From Megalobrama amblycephala (taxonomy: Eukaryota; Chordata; Actinopteri; Cypriniformes; Xenocyprididae), in contig NC_063045.1 of NCBI RefSeq assembly GCF_018812025.1, forward strand, positions 50,675,079 to 50,739,078: a stretch of 64,000 bases of DNA, given 5' to 3'. The notes below the pieces were generated by a model, which had not been told where the DNA came from, did no database searches, and was given only the letters and a program-made list of their open reading frames with translations. Shown here one piece after another: positions 46,595 through 61,083 of the stretch. The number at the start of each line of letters is the position of its first letter. The stretch's first letter is position 1. The position numbers were made by a program, and so were the translations under genes.

Positions 46595-47050
46595 GTAAGA
46601 AATAGTGTACTCAAATGTTACTCTATGCTTTGAGTGCTGTTGAGCGGACTCGTAAACACCTCTGATTGGACATTGTGTTCACATGCTCATTAGATATATC
46701 TGTGATTGACTACAATGATCAACGCTTCAAAAACATGTAAATAGACATTTATGACGCTCTTCACTGAGCGCTTACACAAATACACACGGGAGAGTTTGAA
46801 AGCCGGCGTATAACAGCGGACCGGTTCTCTGAGAGACGCCTGCTTTTAAACTGTCCCGCTCCCGCTTTCAAAACGCTTTCAAATTCAAACACTTCTGTGT
46901 GTTGATCATTGTAGTCAATCACAGACATATATGTTGAGTGCTTGAACACAATGGCCAATCAGAGGTGTTTAAGAATCCGCTCAACAGTGCTCAAGGCATC
47001 AAATTTTTAAAATTTCAGTAACGACATGGTATCGAAGTTGGTACTTTTGA
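46595..47050. mobile_element. Foldback element with arms of about 120 bp
   Basis: The left arm 46618-46722 (GAGTGCTGTTGAGCGGACTC, CACCTCTGATTGGACATTGT, GATTGACTACAATGATCAAC) recurs inverted at 46898-47000 with few mismatches. The loop 46723-46897 is GC-richer and non-coding. No terminal target duplication could be fixed. This is a stem-loop MITE or an inverted duplication. Confidence 0.8.
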
Positions 47051-47604
47051 CAACAGTAGTAAGAAACTACATTAACAACACATAGGAACACCATGGCAAC
47101 AATGTAAAACAGTAAAACATAAAAGTATGTTTTTTCTACTATTTCAGTCTTTCTACTTTTCATAAAAAAAAATCATGTTTAGTTCAATGTATTACTTTAC
47201 GTTTCTTTCTTTACTTCCAAATTCAGAGTGAAAATTGTTTCAAAGTAAATCCTACACTCATTTTCTAGCGTACCATATTGGTTATCAATATTAGATATGA
47301 TAGATATTAGATTAGATATATAAATATGTTTTTTTTTTAATTTATTTATTGGCATCAGTTGTTAATTCAGCATGCTCGCTTCCCCTATTTTTTCATGAAG
47401 ATTGCCTCCATATAACCCTACTTAATCTTAAAAAACACTAATAATTTAATAATGCTGTTGAAAATTAATTTAGTTTTTTTCCAGACTGTAAATTGTAAAT
47501 GTAGCATTTAAAAAGATGTTTTATTTTGAATTTAAGAAGTATAGAGTAGATTAATATAAAATTGTAATATTTTTTTCCTATATTAAATCTGTATTATTAA
47601 ATAT

Positions 47605-48172
47605 TAGGAATGTAATGTTACCCTCATGTCAAGATTCGATACATATCACGATACTGAACTCACAATATGATATTATTGATATACTTCAAGACATATGGTA
47701 AAAGGTTAACAAAAAATTAACTTGGTTAAAATGCTAAATTTGGAATTACTTTGGGGGTGGAAATGAATTGGCTTGGACTTGGCTGGTAACCCCATGTACA
47801 AGGACAATATTGATACCACAAAAATATACATGATTCTGAAGCTTAAAATACAGAAAAATATGCTTGCACTGTCATTGTCAAAGATATATGTAAAATAATG
47901 TATGCCACTTTTGACTGGAAACTCAAGACATTTGGCATTATCAGGACCCACAAATATTCCCTCATTGCATTATTATGCATTATATTCAACATTATATATA
48001 GTAGTTTATTGTAATACTGACACTAAATTTTTTTTCTCACGTTTTTTCTCTTTTGATTTTGGGTGAACTATACACCATAGATATTGTCACTATCCACGAT
48101 ACATATTGTTGCATTTTTATACTGTACATATTGTACATATTGTGACATGATATATTGTTACACCCCTATTAA
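47605..48172. mobile_element. Degenerate inverted-repeat element (GGTGTAACAATAT ends)
   Basis: The right end in reverse, TAGGGGTGTAACAATATATC, and the left end TAGGAATGTAATGTTACC are weak inverted repeats. The next segments (CGATACATATCACGATAC against ACGATACATATTGTTGC) support the pairing. Ends of this kind are frequent in fish. Non-coding. Confidence 0.45.
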
Positions 48173-49889
48173 ATATTTGAAATTTAAGTTCTATATCTTA
48201 TAATCTTGGCTTGAAGTATCCAGCCCACCACAGTGGGATACTTTAAAATAGCTCAGATTCATATTCCCAGAATAACTACTTCCATTAGTCCAGCGAGGAT
48301 AGCTAACCTCAAAACGCATCAAGAGCACTTATTTTAATGCCAGTCATGAGGAGACGAGTGGATCCGAGGACAAGATTAAAACGTGACATTCGTCAACAAA
48401 AGACAACCTCCTCAAGTACTCAGAGACAGTCGTGCGCAAAATAACTTTGAGTTGTACAGATTTTCATAGCCCTTTATGCTGATAGCTAAGGTTTTTTCAA
48501 TATATAATGCATCAGTCGTTTTGAAAGATTAGGCACTTACTGCAGTCTTACCACTGAGTAATGATTCAGTTGCTGTGATGAGGTCGTGAACTGCATTTTA
48601 CCCTACGACAACCTCAACATTCGTCTGGAGCTCAGAAGCCATTAACTTTAATAAACGCTTGCAGAGTGGCATTTCTTGGCTTGAGTCATCTATACGTGCA
48701 CTTTTATTCAATCTTGACATTTTTGAATAGGTAAAATGCTACTTCTTAACCGCATTGCTTCACTAGGTGCTGTTTTTTACACAGGCCATTTGTGTAGTCA
48801 AAACTTCAGTTTTCACTTCAGTGTTTTGTCACCCGGTGATTCATTCGGAGCTCCGACTTTGTCCTTCTGCCAGAACTGCTCTCCACACACTGAATCATTT
48901 GGACGTAGCTATCAGTGCAATAGAACAGCGGGCGAAAAGCTGCACCTGGCCAAACCCAAACTTTTAAATCACTTTTATCACCCTTCCTCGTACTCTCTCT
49001 TGCTGCGGCGGCCATCTCCGCCTCTGTGGATCGGAATCCGGGTGTGTGGAAGGTCTCCACATGGCTGCTCGCAGATTGTAACAGATGACGCAGCTCATGA
49101 GCTGCATGTGGTGCCAGATGCATCGCTCCGGTCCCTCCATAACAGGCCCATTAGCCGGTGATTTAAGTCTCCGCTGGCTAATCTGTCATAACAACTGGCG
49201 CTGCCTCGTGAGAGGCACTGGTGGGGTTCCATTCTTTGAAGCACACGATTGGCTCATTTTCTGTAGGTCCTGGGGCACTAGGTCCATGAGGATCTTAATG
49301 GTCTTACAATGATTTTAACAGTATAGATGTTGGCAATTTAGCCCACACAGTGGTCCTGTCAGTCATTTCGCTTCCAAGACTACATAGCCAGAGAGAACAA
49401 ATAAACTCTTGAATTACTGACCCTGTATTTACAGAGACTAATGGCCATCATCTCTGGCTAAGCCGTGATTTGTTAGTCTTTTTTTTTTTCAGCCAGATCT
49501 CTTGCATTGTAAGCTACAAAAATGTATTACATGCTATAAAACTGCTGTGATTTAGGTCCAGTGTTCTAGGGACAATTTATTGGCATGCTTTAGGGTTCAT
49601 GATTTTGTAACAAGATTAATAAATGAGGGTGGATTCAGAGAGGCAAGAACAGGTGCGCATAATAGCCAGGGCTAAACTCACAGACAGGCACTGGACAGGG
49701 CATCTGTCACTCACAGTGACATGCGACAGACTCGACTGCCACCCACCTTAAAAATAACATGCCGCAAAGTTACAGAGACTGAGCTGTCACCACTCTGATT
49801 GATGACAACATCATCTGAATCTAAAGCCACTTTTACTCTAGAGATTTTGGTGCATGGCATTTGGGATAGTTATATATATTTATAAAAAT
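48173..49889. other. Non-coding stretch with a CpG-containing 141-codon frame
   Basis: The plus frame 48736-49161 is the longest unique-sequence plus frame in the window and overlaps a 101-codon minus frame. Neither shows domain, signal peptide or splice structure that I can defend. 48830-49230 is more GC-rich than its surroundings and, with ATTAGCCGGTGATTTAAGTC and CTGGCTAATCTGTCATAACA, looks more like a conserved non-coding element than coding sequence. T-run near 49480. Confidence 0.45.
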
Positions 49890-50119
49890 TACATGCATTT
49901 TGATCACAAATATTGTAAAAACAGGAATATGATGAAATATTATTACAGTTGAAAAAACTCTTCTGTTTTAATATATTTTAAAATGTAGCTTATTTCTGTG
50001 ATGGCAAAGCAAAATTTTCTATATAATTACTCCAGTCTTCAGTGTCACATGATCATTCAGAAATCATTCTGATATGCTGATTTGGTGCTCAAGAAACATT
50101 TATTATCAATGTTGAAAAC

Positions 50120-51219
50120 TATGGAAGGTTGTGTCCACCGTGAAATAAAAAAGGTAATTGACTTTATCTATTTAACTTTTTTTTTTTTTTTATCAGAATT
50201 GCGAGATATAAACTCACAATTGCGACTTATAAAGTCAGAATTGTGTAATATAATGTAGAATTGTGAGTTATAAAGTCAGAATTGCGTGATATAAAGTCAG
50301 ATTTGCAAGTTATAAAGTCAGAATTGTGAGATATGAACTCGCAATTGCATGATTTAAAGTCAGAATTGTGAGTTATAAAGTCAGAATTGCATGATGTAAA
50401 GTCAGAGTTGCGAGTTAAAGGGATAGTTCACGCAAAAATAAAAATTTGATGTTAATCTGCTTACCCCCAGCGCATCCAAGATGTAGGTGACTTTGTTCAG
50501 CACTCGCTGAACACAGTGATGTCTAGCACTCATTAAAGTATATGCGCGAGACATCACTGCCGTTGTCAGAGCGCGATCAGACATCACTAACCGAGTGCTG
50601 AACGCAGTTGGACATAGTGGTGTTTTAGAGGTAAAAAATGATATAAATAATGTTCAGTTTCTTGCACAAACCGATCGTTTTGTGTCTCAGGACATCAAGG
50701 TGTCGTCACGAGCCGCAGGGTTTAATTTGGATTTGTCTATGCATATTTTTTGACTCTTATAAATTGTGTTACCATTCACTCGCATTATAAGACTGTCAGA
50801 CGGCAACAGTTGGAGTTAAAAATAATCATTTGTGTTCTACTGAAGAAACAAAGTCACTTACATCTTGGATGCCCTGGGGGTAAGCAGATAAACATCAAAT
50901 TTTCATTTCTGGGTGAACTATCCCTATAAGTCAGAATTGTGAGATAAACTCGCAATTGCGTATTATAATGTCCAATTGTGAGGGAAAAAGACTGACATTT
51001 TTTCTCAGAAATGCGAGATATAAACTCACAATTTCCAGAAAAAATTCAGAATTGTGAGTGTCAGAATTGCAAGTTTATATCTTGCAATTCTGACTTCATA
51101 CGATGCAATTGTGAGTTTATCTTGCAATTCTGAGGAAAAAATGAAGAATTGTGAGATAAAAAGTCGCAATTACCTTTTATAATTTTTTTTTTATTCTGTG
51201 GCGGAAACAAGTTTCCATA
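50120..51219. mobile_element. Nested element with 6-bp target duplication and minisatellite interior
   Basis: Flanked by GAAAAC at 50114-50119 and 51220-51225. Ends TATGGAAGGTTGTGTCCACC and, in reverse, TATGGAAACTTGTTTCCGCC. The interior consists of short repeats alternating CAGAATTGCGAGATATAAAC-like and TCACAATTGCGACTTATAAA-like units (50190-50414 and 50930-51180), interrupted by the element at 50419-50925. Confidence 0.8.
50419..50925. mobile_element. Innermost Angel-like foldback element
   Basis: Left arm AGGGATAGTTCACGCAAAAA with CTGCTTACCCCCAGCGCATC. The right arm has the reverse partner GATGCCCTGGGGGTAAGCAG and ends GGGTGAACTATCCCT. TTAA precedes it (50415-50418) and a mutated ATAA follows it. 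The arms are about 85-90 bp. The centre (50510-50840) is non-coding. Confidence 0.85.
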
Positions 51220-51330
51220 GAAAACAGATGTGCTGCTTAATATTTTTGTGGAAACTGAGGTACATTTTTTTATTTTAAGATAATAATTCATAATAAGTTA
51301 AAAAGAACAGCATTTGTTTGAACTATAATT

Positions 51331-52676
51331 TCATATATAAATTCATATATTGTCATATAATGACAATGTAAAAGTCTTTCAAAATAGTTGTTGTTATAAA
51401 TTAAAATATTTATAGTGAATATAATAAATATAAAAAATATAATAATGAAAAATATAGAATAAATTGAACTTAGTGTTTCTTCTTTTTGTGCTGGTCTAAA
51501 CTAATAAAAAAATTAATCAAGAATCTAGTTGTTTTAACTGACTTGTAGGACTCCTACAGCCACCATATCGACTGTTTCGATTTCTCTCTCTTATATTTTT
51601 CAACTGTGGAGATGACTGATCTGAGAGGTACCTGAACAGACTCTCCCTAATTAGCAGATATTTTCAGCTTGGCGTCCTTCTTTAATTGCCACTTTATTGA
51701 CAAAAGATTGTTTGTCGAAGTAACACTTGGATTCTGAACAAACAGAAGAAATGTTTACAGCGATTTTTCATTTGGCACCGCAGCAAGCTGTCACCTGCTG
51801 TTTGAGGATATGTAATCTGTTACTTTCATCTTTAGTCACTTTGAACAGTTATAATACTGATATGCTGTGTCTGGCACTGCTCTGTGCATTTTGTGATGAG
51901 CATGTGAATTTTTTCCCCTCATCCTCTAGGGAGTGTTATGTGTATATGAACAAGTGCTTACACTAGTGTACTGAAGTAGGTATATACTCTCTCTCTCTTT
52001 CTAGGTATGTCTCTCACTCTCTCTCTCCCTTCCCCCTCTGCCGCATTTCATTTGTCATGGCCCAAACTTATCTTACAGACGTGCTGAAATGCAGAGGGCT
52101 GCGTGCTGATAACCCTGCCAGCGCGGGTGCTGCAGGCTGCTCCTCGCAGAGGGGAACCATCTGATGCTTAATCGAACCTGACTCCACCATGCCCTTTGTG
52201 TCTCCCCTATTAATCAAGGACTCTATATATAGACATTTCAAATTTGAATATAATCAGATTGAAATAACTAAAAATTTTGCCCCTGGAGTTGCGGATTGCC
52301 TCAAACGTCCTTGCTTCTAGCACACTGTATCATTTCATGTCACAACAGTCAGAACTTATTTGATATCACAGAGACACTCTTCTGTTGAATACAAACCAAG
52401 TGTTCACAAATAGCCACATACTCTCTCTTTGTAGTGTCTGCCATAGATTGATACTGAAGTCTGAGACTTTAGATGTTAAAAGTATTAAACGGAACACTAG
52501 TTGTTATCAACATTGATAATAATAAGAAATGTTTCACCAAGTGAGCACCAAATCATCAAATTAGAAGGATTTTTGAAGGATCATGTGACAGTGAAAACTC
52601 CAGCCTTCATTGTCACATTGCGTATATATGTGCATGTGTATACATATATACATGTATAGTGAGGATAGCAAATTAA

Positions 52677-52722
<46 letters not shown>

Positions 52723-53247
52723 AAAAGTATTTAGTTACAAATTACAAATACTTACTCTTCAAATGTATTTAAATAAAATACTGCTGTAAAAAAATTATTA
52801 AATTAAAATACAAGTAATATGTAATTTGAAAATACAAAAATACAAACAAAATTTACATGCAATTATTTGAAGTGTGAAAGTAACAATGGAGTTAGATAAA
52901 CGTAAGAGAGAGTTGCTTTCAGTTGCTATGTATTGCCAAAGCACTAACAACTATTTAACGGTAGCATTCAAGTAAAAAAAAACACTGCACAGTCTTCACT
53001 GTAACAATTAAATATATATATTGATGATCCTTATAAAGATACTAATGTTATTCAGTCAGGAGCAGTGAGTGATTTTGTCTTTTTCTTTTGTTGCTTGCAG
53101 CAGGTTTATTAGGCTGCTGTCACTTTAAGAACGAACTCACAGACCGAATATACTAATTTAAGACACAACTGACTGTGTTTTCACCCGCAATTAATCAATG
53201 TTATTTTTTTATTACTTGACCTACTCGTCTGCAGATTATCTGCAGCG

Positions 53248-53307
<60 letters not shown>
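51331..53307. other. Non-coding stretch with microsatellites
   Basis: No gene. It holds a CT-rich run at 51985-52030, a MITE fragment near 52500-52625 (GAGCACCAAATCATCAAATT, GGATCATGTGACAGTGAAAA), (TA)n at 52684-52720 and (TA)n at 53250-53298 passing into (CA)n at the edge of the Tc1 element. The 79-codon frame at 51727 is not recognisable. Confidence 0.55.
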
Positions 53308-53309
<2 letters not shown>

Positions 53310-54695
53310 GTGGTGATCAGAATTATTGGCACCCTTGGTAAATATGATCAAAGATGACTATAAAAATAAATCTGCATTGTTTATCCTTTTGATCTTTAAT
53401 TCATAAAATTAGCAAAAATCGAATCTTTCATTGAAGAAAAAGAATTGAAAGTGGGCGGAAAATCACATTATAACACGTTGGCCACAATTATTGGCACCCT
53501 TTTATTCAGTACTTTTTGCAGCCTCCTTTTGCTAAGAGAACAGCTCTGAGTTTTCTCCTATAATGCCTGACGAGTTTGGAGAACACTTGACGAGATCAGA
53601 GACCATTCCTTCATGCAGAATCTCTCCAGATCCTTCAGATTCCTAGCTCCATATTGGTGCTTCTTCTCAGAAGCTTCATTTTGTGCTCAGTGACACATTT
53701 TTGTGTTGGTTTTGATGTTTGTTTTGGATCATTGTCCTGATGGAAGCTCCAACCATGGCCCATTATTGGATTTCTAGCAGAAGCGGCCAGGGTTTGATTT
53801 TTTTTTTATCTGTTGGTATTTCATAGAACCATGAAGCCATGTATCTGAACAAGATGTCCAGGACCTCCAGCAGAAAAATAGGCCCACAACATTAAAGATC
53901 CAACAGTATATTTAACCGTGGGCATGGGGTACTTTTTATCCATGTGTGCACCAAACCCATCTGGTGGGTTTGCTGCCAAAAAGCTCTTTTTTTAGTTTCG
54001 TCTGACCATAGAAGTCCCCCATTTGAAGTTCCAGTCTTGCCTAACAACTGAATATGCTGGAGATTGATTCTGGATGAGAGCAGAGGATTTTTCTTGAAAC
54101 CCTCCCGAGCAACTTGTGGTGATGTAGGTGCTGTTTGATCATTTCTCAACTAATCAAGACTCAACTAATCTCTGCAATTCTTCAGCTGTGATTCTTGGAG
54201 AGTCTTTGGCCACTCAAACTTTTCTTTTCACCATGCATTAGGACGATTTAGACACACGTCCTCTTCCAGGCAGATTTGTAACATCTTTAGTTGATTGTAA
54301 CTTCTTAATTATTGCCCTGATGGTGGAAATGGGGATTTTCAATGCTTTAGCTATTTTCTTACAGCCACTTTCTATTTTGTGAAGCTCAACAATCTTTTGC
54401 TGCACATCAGAACTATATTCTTTGGTTTTACTCATTGTGATGAATGATTACAGGAATTTGGCCTTTGTGTTTCCTCATGTTTATACTCCTGTGGAACAGG
54501 AAGTCATGGGTGGACAATTTCATGTTCATGAATACCCTGGTGTGCTAAAAAAAAGGTAAATATGAATGGGAATATACTTCAGAGATATTTTACTCATAAA
54601 TATTCTAGAGGTGCCAATAATTGTGGCCAACGTGTTTTGAAGAAAAACATTTATTTCATAATGTGATTCCCCCCCAATAATTCTGACCACCACTG
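53308..54695 (-). mobile_element. Tc1-type transposon with IR/DR ends, inactive
   Basis: The outer ends are inverted repeats: CAGTGGTGATCAGAATTATT on the left and CAGTGGTGGTCAGAATTATT in reverse on the right. A related inner repeat, GTTGGCCACAATTATTGGCA, lies at 53477-53500 and, inverted, near 54612-54635, giving the paired-repeat (IR/DR) layout of many fish Tc1 elements. TA follows the right end. On the left the TA lies before a (CA)n stretch, consistent with expansion of the first bases of the terminus. The transposase inside is broken. Confidence 0.9.
53530..54435 (-). pseudogene. Tc1 transposase pseudogene
   Basis: Starts at ATG 54435. The first 65 codons (to 54238) form the N-terminal helix-turn-helix of Tc1 transposases, which binds the terminal repeats: MSKTKEYSSD, then KKIAKALKIPISTIRAIIKK and LPGRGR. 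A stop then follows. The central part is readable in another frame, with LWSDETK giving the first catalytic aspartate (codon about 54000-54002). A further piece encodes HQDNDPK, the second aspartate, near 53725-53742. The region that should hold the third acidic residue is not recognisable and appears deleted. Stops and frameshifts exclude function. An intact family member would be about 340 residues. Confidence 0.88.
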
Positions 54696-55553
54696 TATAT
54701 ATGTATATATAAATCAATTTCCAATTTTATTAATTATTCAGTTTAAAGTTCAGAAATGTATTATTTGTTGGGCCATATCGGCCAGAATTGACTTGAACAG
54801 AACAATTGACTTTTGACACCAAAATAGAGACTTCTGAGAAAAATAGAAATTAATAAGAAAACTACTACCAAAAGACTGTTTGACTTCAGCCCCTCATCAT
54901 GTTGTGAGCAAATTGTGTGTGTGTGTTTTTTTTTTTAATAATTAAAAATGTTTAAACTTGCAATTACATTATGGTTAACAAACCATTTTATTTATTTATT
55001 TTAATATTATCTTCTGACTTAAGTTGACTCATCTGCCTGCTCAATCACGTATCATGTTAAAACAAAAGCTTCATTAGACCTGCATGTACCGTCTTACTCT
55101 TACTCTTTAATAGGTATTAAGCAATGCATTTGCATTCACTGAGGCGTCACACTGAATGAGCTATTGTGCCGTTATAGTGCATTTCCTCCCCAGGTAGCCG
55201 TGGAGCTGCTGGGATGAGCTAGAAAATGATGTGGCTCTTGGGCTTGCCATTACTCTTGCTCACACAACTGAATTAGATAGATTGAGTGATCCATCACAGA
55301 GCTCCGGTTTTCATAACCAAACTAATAAAGACATTTTTTGGGGGCAGTTCAGGGACATGACATGCCCATAATACAATGTTTGACAAATAGCATTCATATT
55401 TTTCCACAATTAGCTTGTACCGCATCTCTGTCAGATGGAGTGTGTTTTAATTTTCTGTTTCCAGTTATTTTGTTGTTAAAACATTGCAGCGTGTAGTTTT
55501 GGATTTCGCTATGTGGATTTCTAATATGTTGTGCGGGTTCTCCTGCTTTGAAA
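54696..55553. other. Non-coding stretch
   Basis: No gene or structured element recognised. A GT-rich and T-rich stretch lies near 54915-54935. Confidence 0.5.
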
Positions 55554-57965
<2,412 letters not shown>

Positions 57966-59547
57966 AACATAATTTGTAAGTATGATGAAATATTGTGTAC
58001 ATAAATTAATTATTTTTATGCATTTATTAATTTACAACAAATAACCAACTCAGTGATGACCATTGCTTCCTTTTTGAACAATTCTATTAATGAAAACCAT
58101 TTTGCTCTTACTTTTTCCAGACATTACAATGTTTTTATTATTTTTTTTTTTAAATATTAAAACACCTCACTAATGTTTTCTGGCTTCAGCAAATTTACTG
58201 CTCTGCCTTTTTTGCCATTATCACCTTCCCAGCACTAGCACAATATTCAGTGGTAAATCATTCTTAGTTTGAGGTGATAACATCTTTTCAGCCTCTTAAT
58301 GCCACTGTCTTTCTGATTCATTTGTTTGGCACCAGAATGAATCTCTAGCCATTTCCTTCAACACATCAGATACTACTTGAGGGCAAACTGAAGATTAAGG
58401 CAAGACGTTTCTTTGATTTGTATTGTGCAAACAAACTGTACTGAATAACAGTAGGTTTAACTTATCTCTGAGATTCAGTACATTCTGTTTTCTAAAAAGT
58501 GCTAGGTGTTTCCATCATAAAGTGCTGGTGTCAGATTGTACTTTGAAGCATACAGTAGTGATTATTTATGGATAATTTACCATAATAAATACACTTCCAA
58601 TAATACCATATAATTTAGCAATTCATTAACTTGCCACAAAAAAAATCGATCAACTGTACTTTGCAGACTAATTTGTATGTATAAAAACTGTAAAATCACC
58701 TAATCAGATTTGGGCTTGACCCAACGAGAAGTGCTTTCTAGTTTTGTGTGCATCCGACGGTCAGTAACTGGACTGTAGGCAGCCCGTCTGAGGCTGTAAT
58801 GTCTCATAGTTTTTCCAGAAACATTATGAAGCAACTGTAGAGTCTGAATGTGGTGGTCAAAATTGTCGCCTGCTGATACACTGCTGAATTTCAGAATGGC
58901 GCAACTGTTGTCATCAGCTAGACTGATGAAAAATGCTATTTACTGAAAGCTCGTGTGCTGTTGGGAGACAAGTGGCTATTTTCTGTAGTGCTTTTGGAGT
59001 CAGCTTTTGGAACACACTCTCACACGGCTGGACTACCAATTTGTCCACAGCAATCTCCTCATGGGGCTGATGCCAAAATGACCTTAGAGCATAATACATC
59101 TCTCTCTCTCTCTCTCTCTCTTGAAACAGTGAGGGAGAGAGACTCCCTCGTCGTTTCATCTTCCCAGTCTGATAAAAGCAGTTTGGCAGGGTTGTCGCTG
59201 TTTCACAGATATGCCAGAGGAAGACAGGTGACAAATAGACCTTCCCCATGGCACAGGATGTCCCACTGAGTGGATTGTTCTCTAAAACTTAATGAAACTA
59301 TCCATACACATCAAAGTGAAGTACGGATTACGATTTTCAGTCTTGTGATATTTGGTAAAATTTAGAAAGGAAAAAAGAGAATCTGACAGTGACAGTCTAT
59401 GGGGCCATTCAAAAAAGAACATGTTTTTACATTCACCTGCATTACATTTCAATTGTTTTTCTGTATAAACATGAGCTTCCCGGACATGTTTGACCTTTGT
59501 GCTCGCATCTTGCTAATTTTGCAGTTCTATAAACACAAAACTCATGG
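57966..59547. other. Non-coding stretch
   Basis: No gene seen. A (TC)n run at 59099-59121 explains the serine/leucine-rich frames on both strands around 58914-59269. 58160-58420 is unique-looking but has no long frame. Confidence 0.5.
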
Positions 59548-59827
59548 CCCTGTTTCCACCTGGTATTAAGATGTGTTTTGGTCGATGTTAGAAATCAGGA
59601 ATGGTGAGAGTACATTGTGTTTGGTATGTTTTTCGTGTTCAATCCAAACTTGGGTCTTCAGCCAACAAAGTTTATCCCGTCTGGCTAGCGCGTTTTCTAA
59701 TACCTCTGGAAGTGGTCGAAAGTGGACAAGCTCAAAACGTTTTAAATCCCGTTTACACCCGTATTTAGCGTCGTCCACTTGTGATCCGATTGACCAAAAT
59801 GCATCTTAATACCAGGTGGAAACAGGG
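59548..59827. mobile_element. 280-bp MITE with long near-perfect terminal inverted repeats
   Basis: Both ends read CCCTGTTTCCACCTGGTATT inward, the match is exact over 26 bp, and it continues with few mismatches to about 39 bp (TTTTGGTC). The interior is non-coding despite open frames of 70-78 codons on both strands. No target duplication is evident, so the superfamily is left open. Confidence 0.88.
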
Positions 59828-59914
59828 TCTAAGTTAAAATAAGTTCATCTTGTTTTTTTTGTTTTCCCCATTCCACTGCCTGTGTCTCATTTTTGTAAGA
59901 AGTGTCTTATGCTC

Positions 59915-60090
59915 ACCAAGGCTGCATTTATTTGATGAAAATATTGTAAAAACAGTAATATTGTGAAATATTATTGCATTTTAAATTTTAGACTGGAAAA
60001 ATGGCTGCTGAAAATTCCATCAAATTTTTCCATCACAGGAATAAATTGCATATTAAAATGTTACAGCAGAAAACAGTTATTTTAAAATGC
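59915..60090. mobile_element. MITE fragment, TACACTACC family interior
   Basis: Contains CTCACCAAGGCTGCATTTAT, ATATTGTAAAAACAGTAATA and TCACAGGAATAAATTGCATA, the interior of the family seen at 31367 and 49890. The termini are missing. Confidence 0.6.
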
Positions 60091-61079
60091 ATTTCATGTC
60101 ATGTACCAGTCTGAAAACCACTGGTCTAAACCGTTCTGTTAGATACTGCAGAGAAGTTGAAAGAATTTGAAATGGGAGATATTTTAAAAAATGAGAAGCT
60201 TGGGAGGCATTGGAGAGTGTCTTGAGACAGACTGAAGGCAGACAGCCTGCGAAAGGATCAGACGCTGTCAACTTGGAAATGAATGGTCTGTATTTCATGT
60301 ATGCCACTTGCGAATTCTTTCATCTACCCAAAGGAATTCAGATTCTCATCAATATCTATGATCTCACAAATCACAAATTTTGACAGCTGTCTTTTATCTA
60401 TAAACATATCTGGATCTAAGTCTTCTATAGCGTCTGTATCCTAATTATTCCTTTTCATTTCTTTGCAGTAGGATGTTCCATAGATGGAAATTAGGACGCT
60501 TCAATTTTTGTACCGGATCATTTTATATAATGCACCTTTTTATGTAATTATATATATATATATATATATATATACAAAAAACTTTGTTAGTATCTCAGTA
60601 TCATGAAACAGATTTCAGATAGGTGCTGTCATTCTCAATTTAACATTTATGCTTCTTTTCTGTTCTATACAGGAATAGAGAGGTTTTTTTTTCTTTTCCC
60701 TCTTCTTCTTCTTCTTTTTAAACTCAGAATTCTGTCATCATTTACACAGTCAGGCATTTTCTGCAAATCACAAAAGGACATTTGGCAGAATGTCGATTAG
60801 GTCTGGGATTGTCATGTTTCAAAAATGTCAAAAAAGCAACTTGATAATAGTTCATACTACTTGTGTGCTGTATAAGACTTCAGAAGCACATTTTATCCAT
60901 TACTGTTATGGAGCAATGATAGGACTGTTCGTTCTCATAACATCATTGACTTCATTAAAAGTCAATATGAAATTAAAATTGATACCATTTAGTGTTTTAA
61001 TACACATTCCTGCTGAATGATTTATCAATGCACATTATTCTATAAAGAACAAAAGTAAGTACTTTAATGATGCAGTCAA
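60091..61079. other. Non-coding stretch
   Basis: No gene seen. (TA)n at 60550-60574. 60900-61020 (ACTGTTATGGAGCAATGATA, then AAAAGTCAATATGAAATTAA) is a dispersed repeat with a second copy at 63072-63720. Confidence 0.55.
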
Positions 61080-61083
61080 TTAA

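Larger units (their letters stand above)
49890..51330. mobile_element. TACACTACC-family MITE copy split by a nested element
   Basis: 49905-50119 (GTCTTCAGTGTCACATGATC, GCTCAAGAAACATTTATTAT) and 51220-51330 (GTGCTGCTTAATATTTTTGT, AAAAGAACAGCATTTGTTTG) are consecutive parts of one MITE family. They are now separated by 1.1 kb of inserted DNA (50120-51219). Confidence 0.7.
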
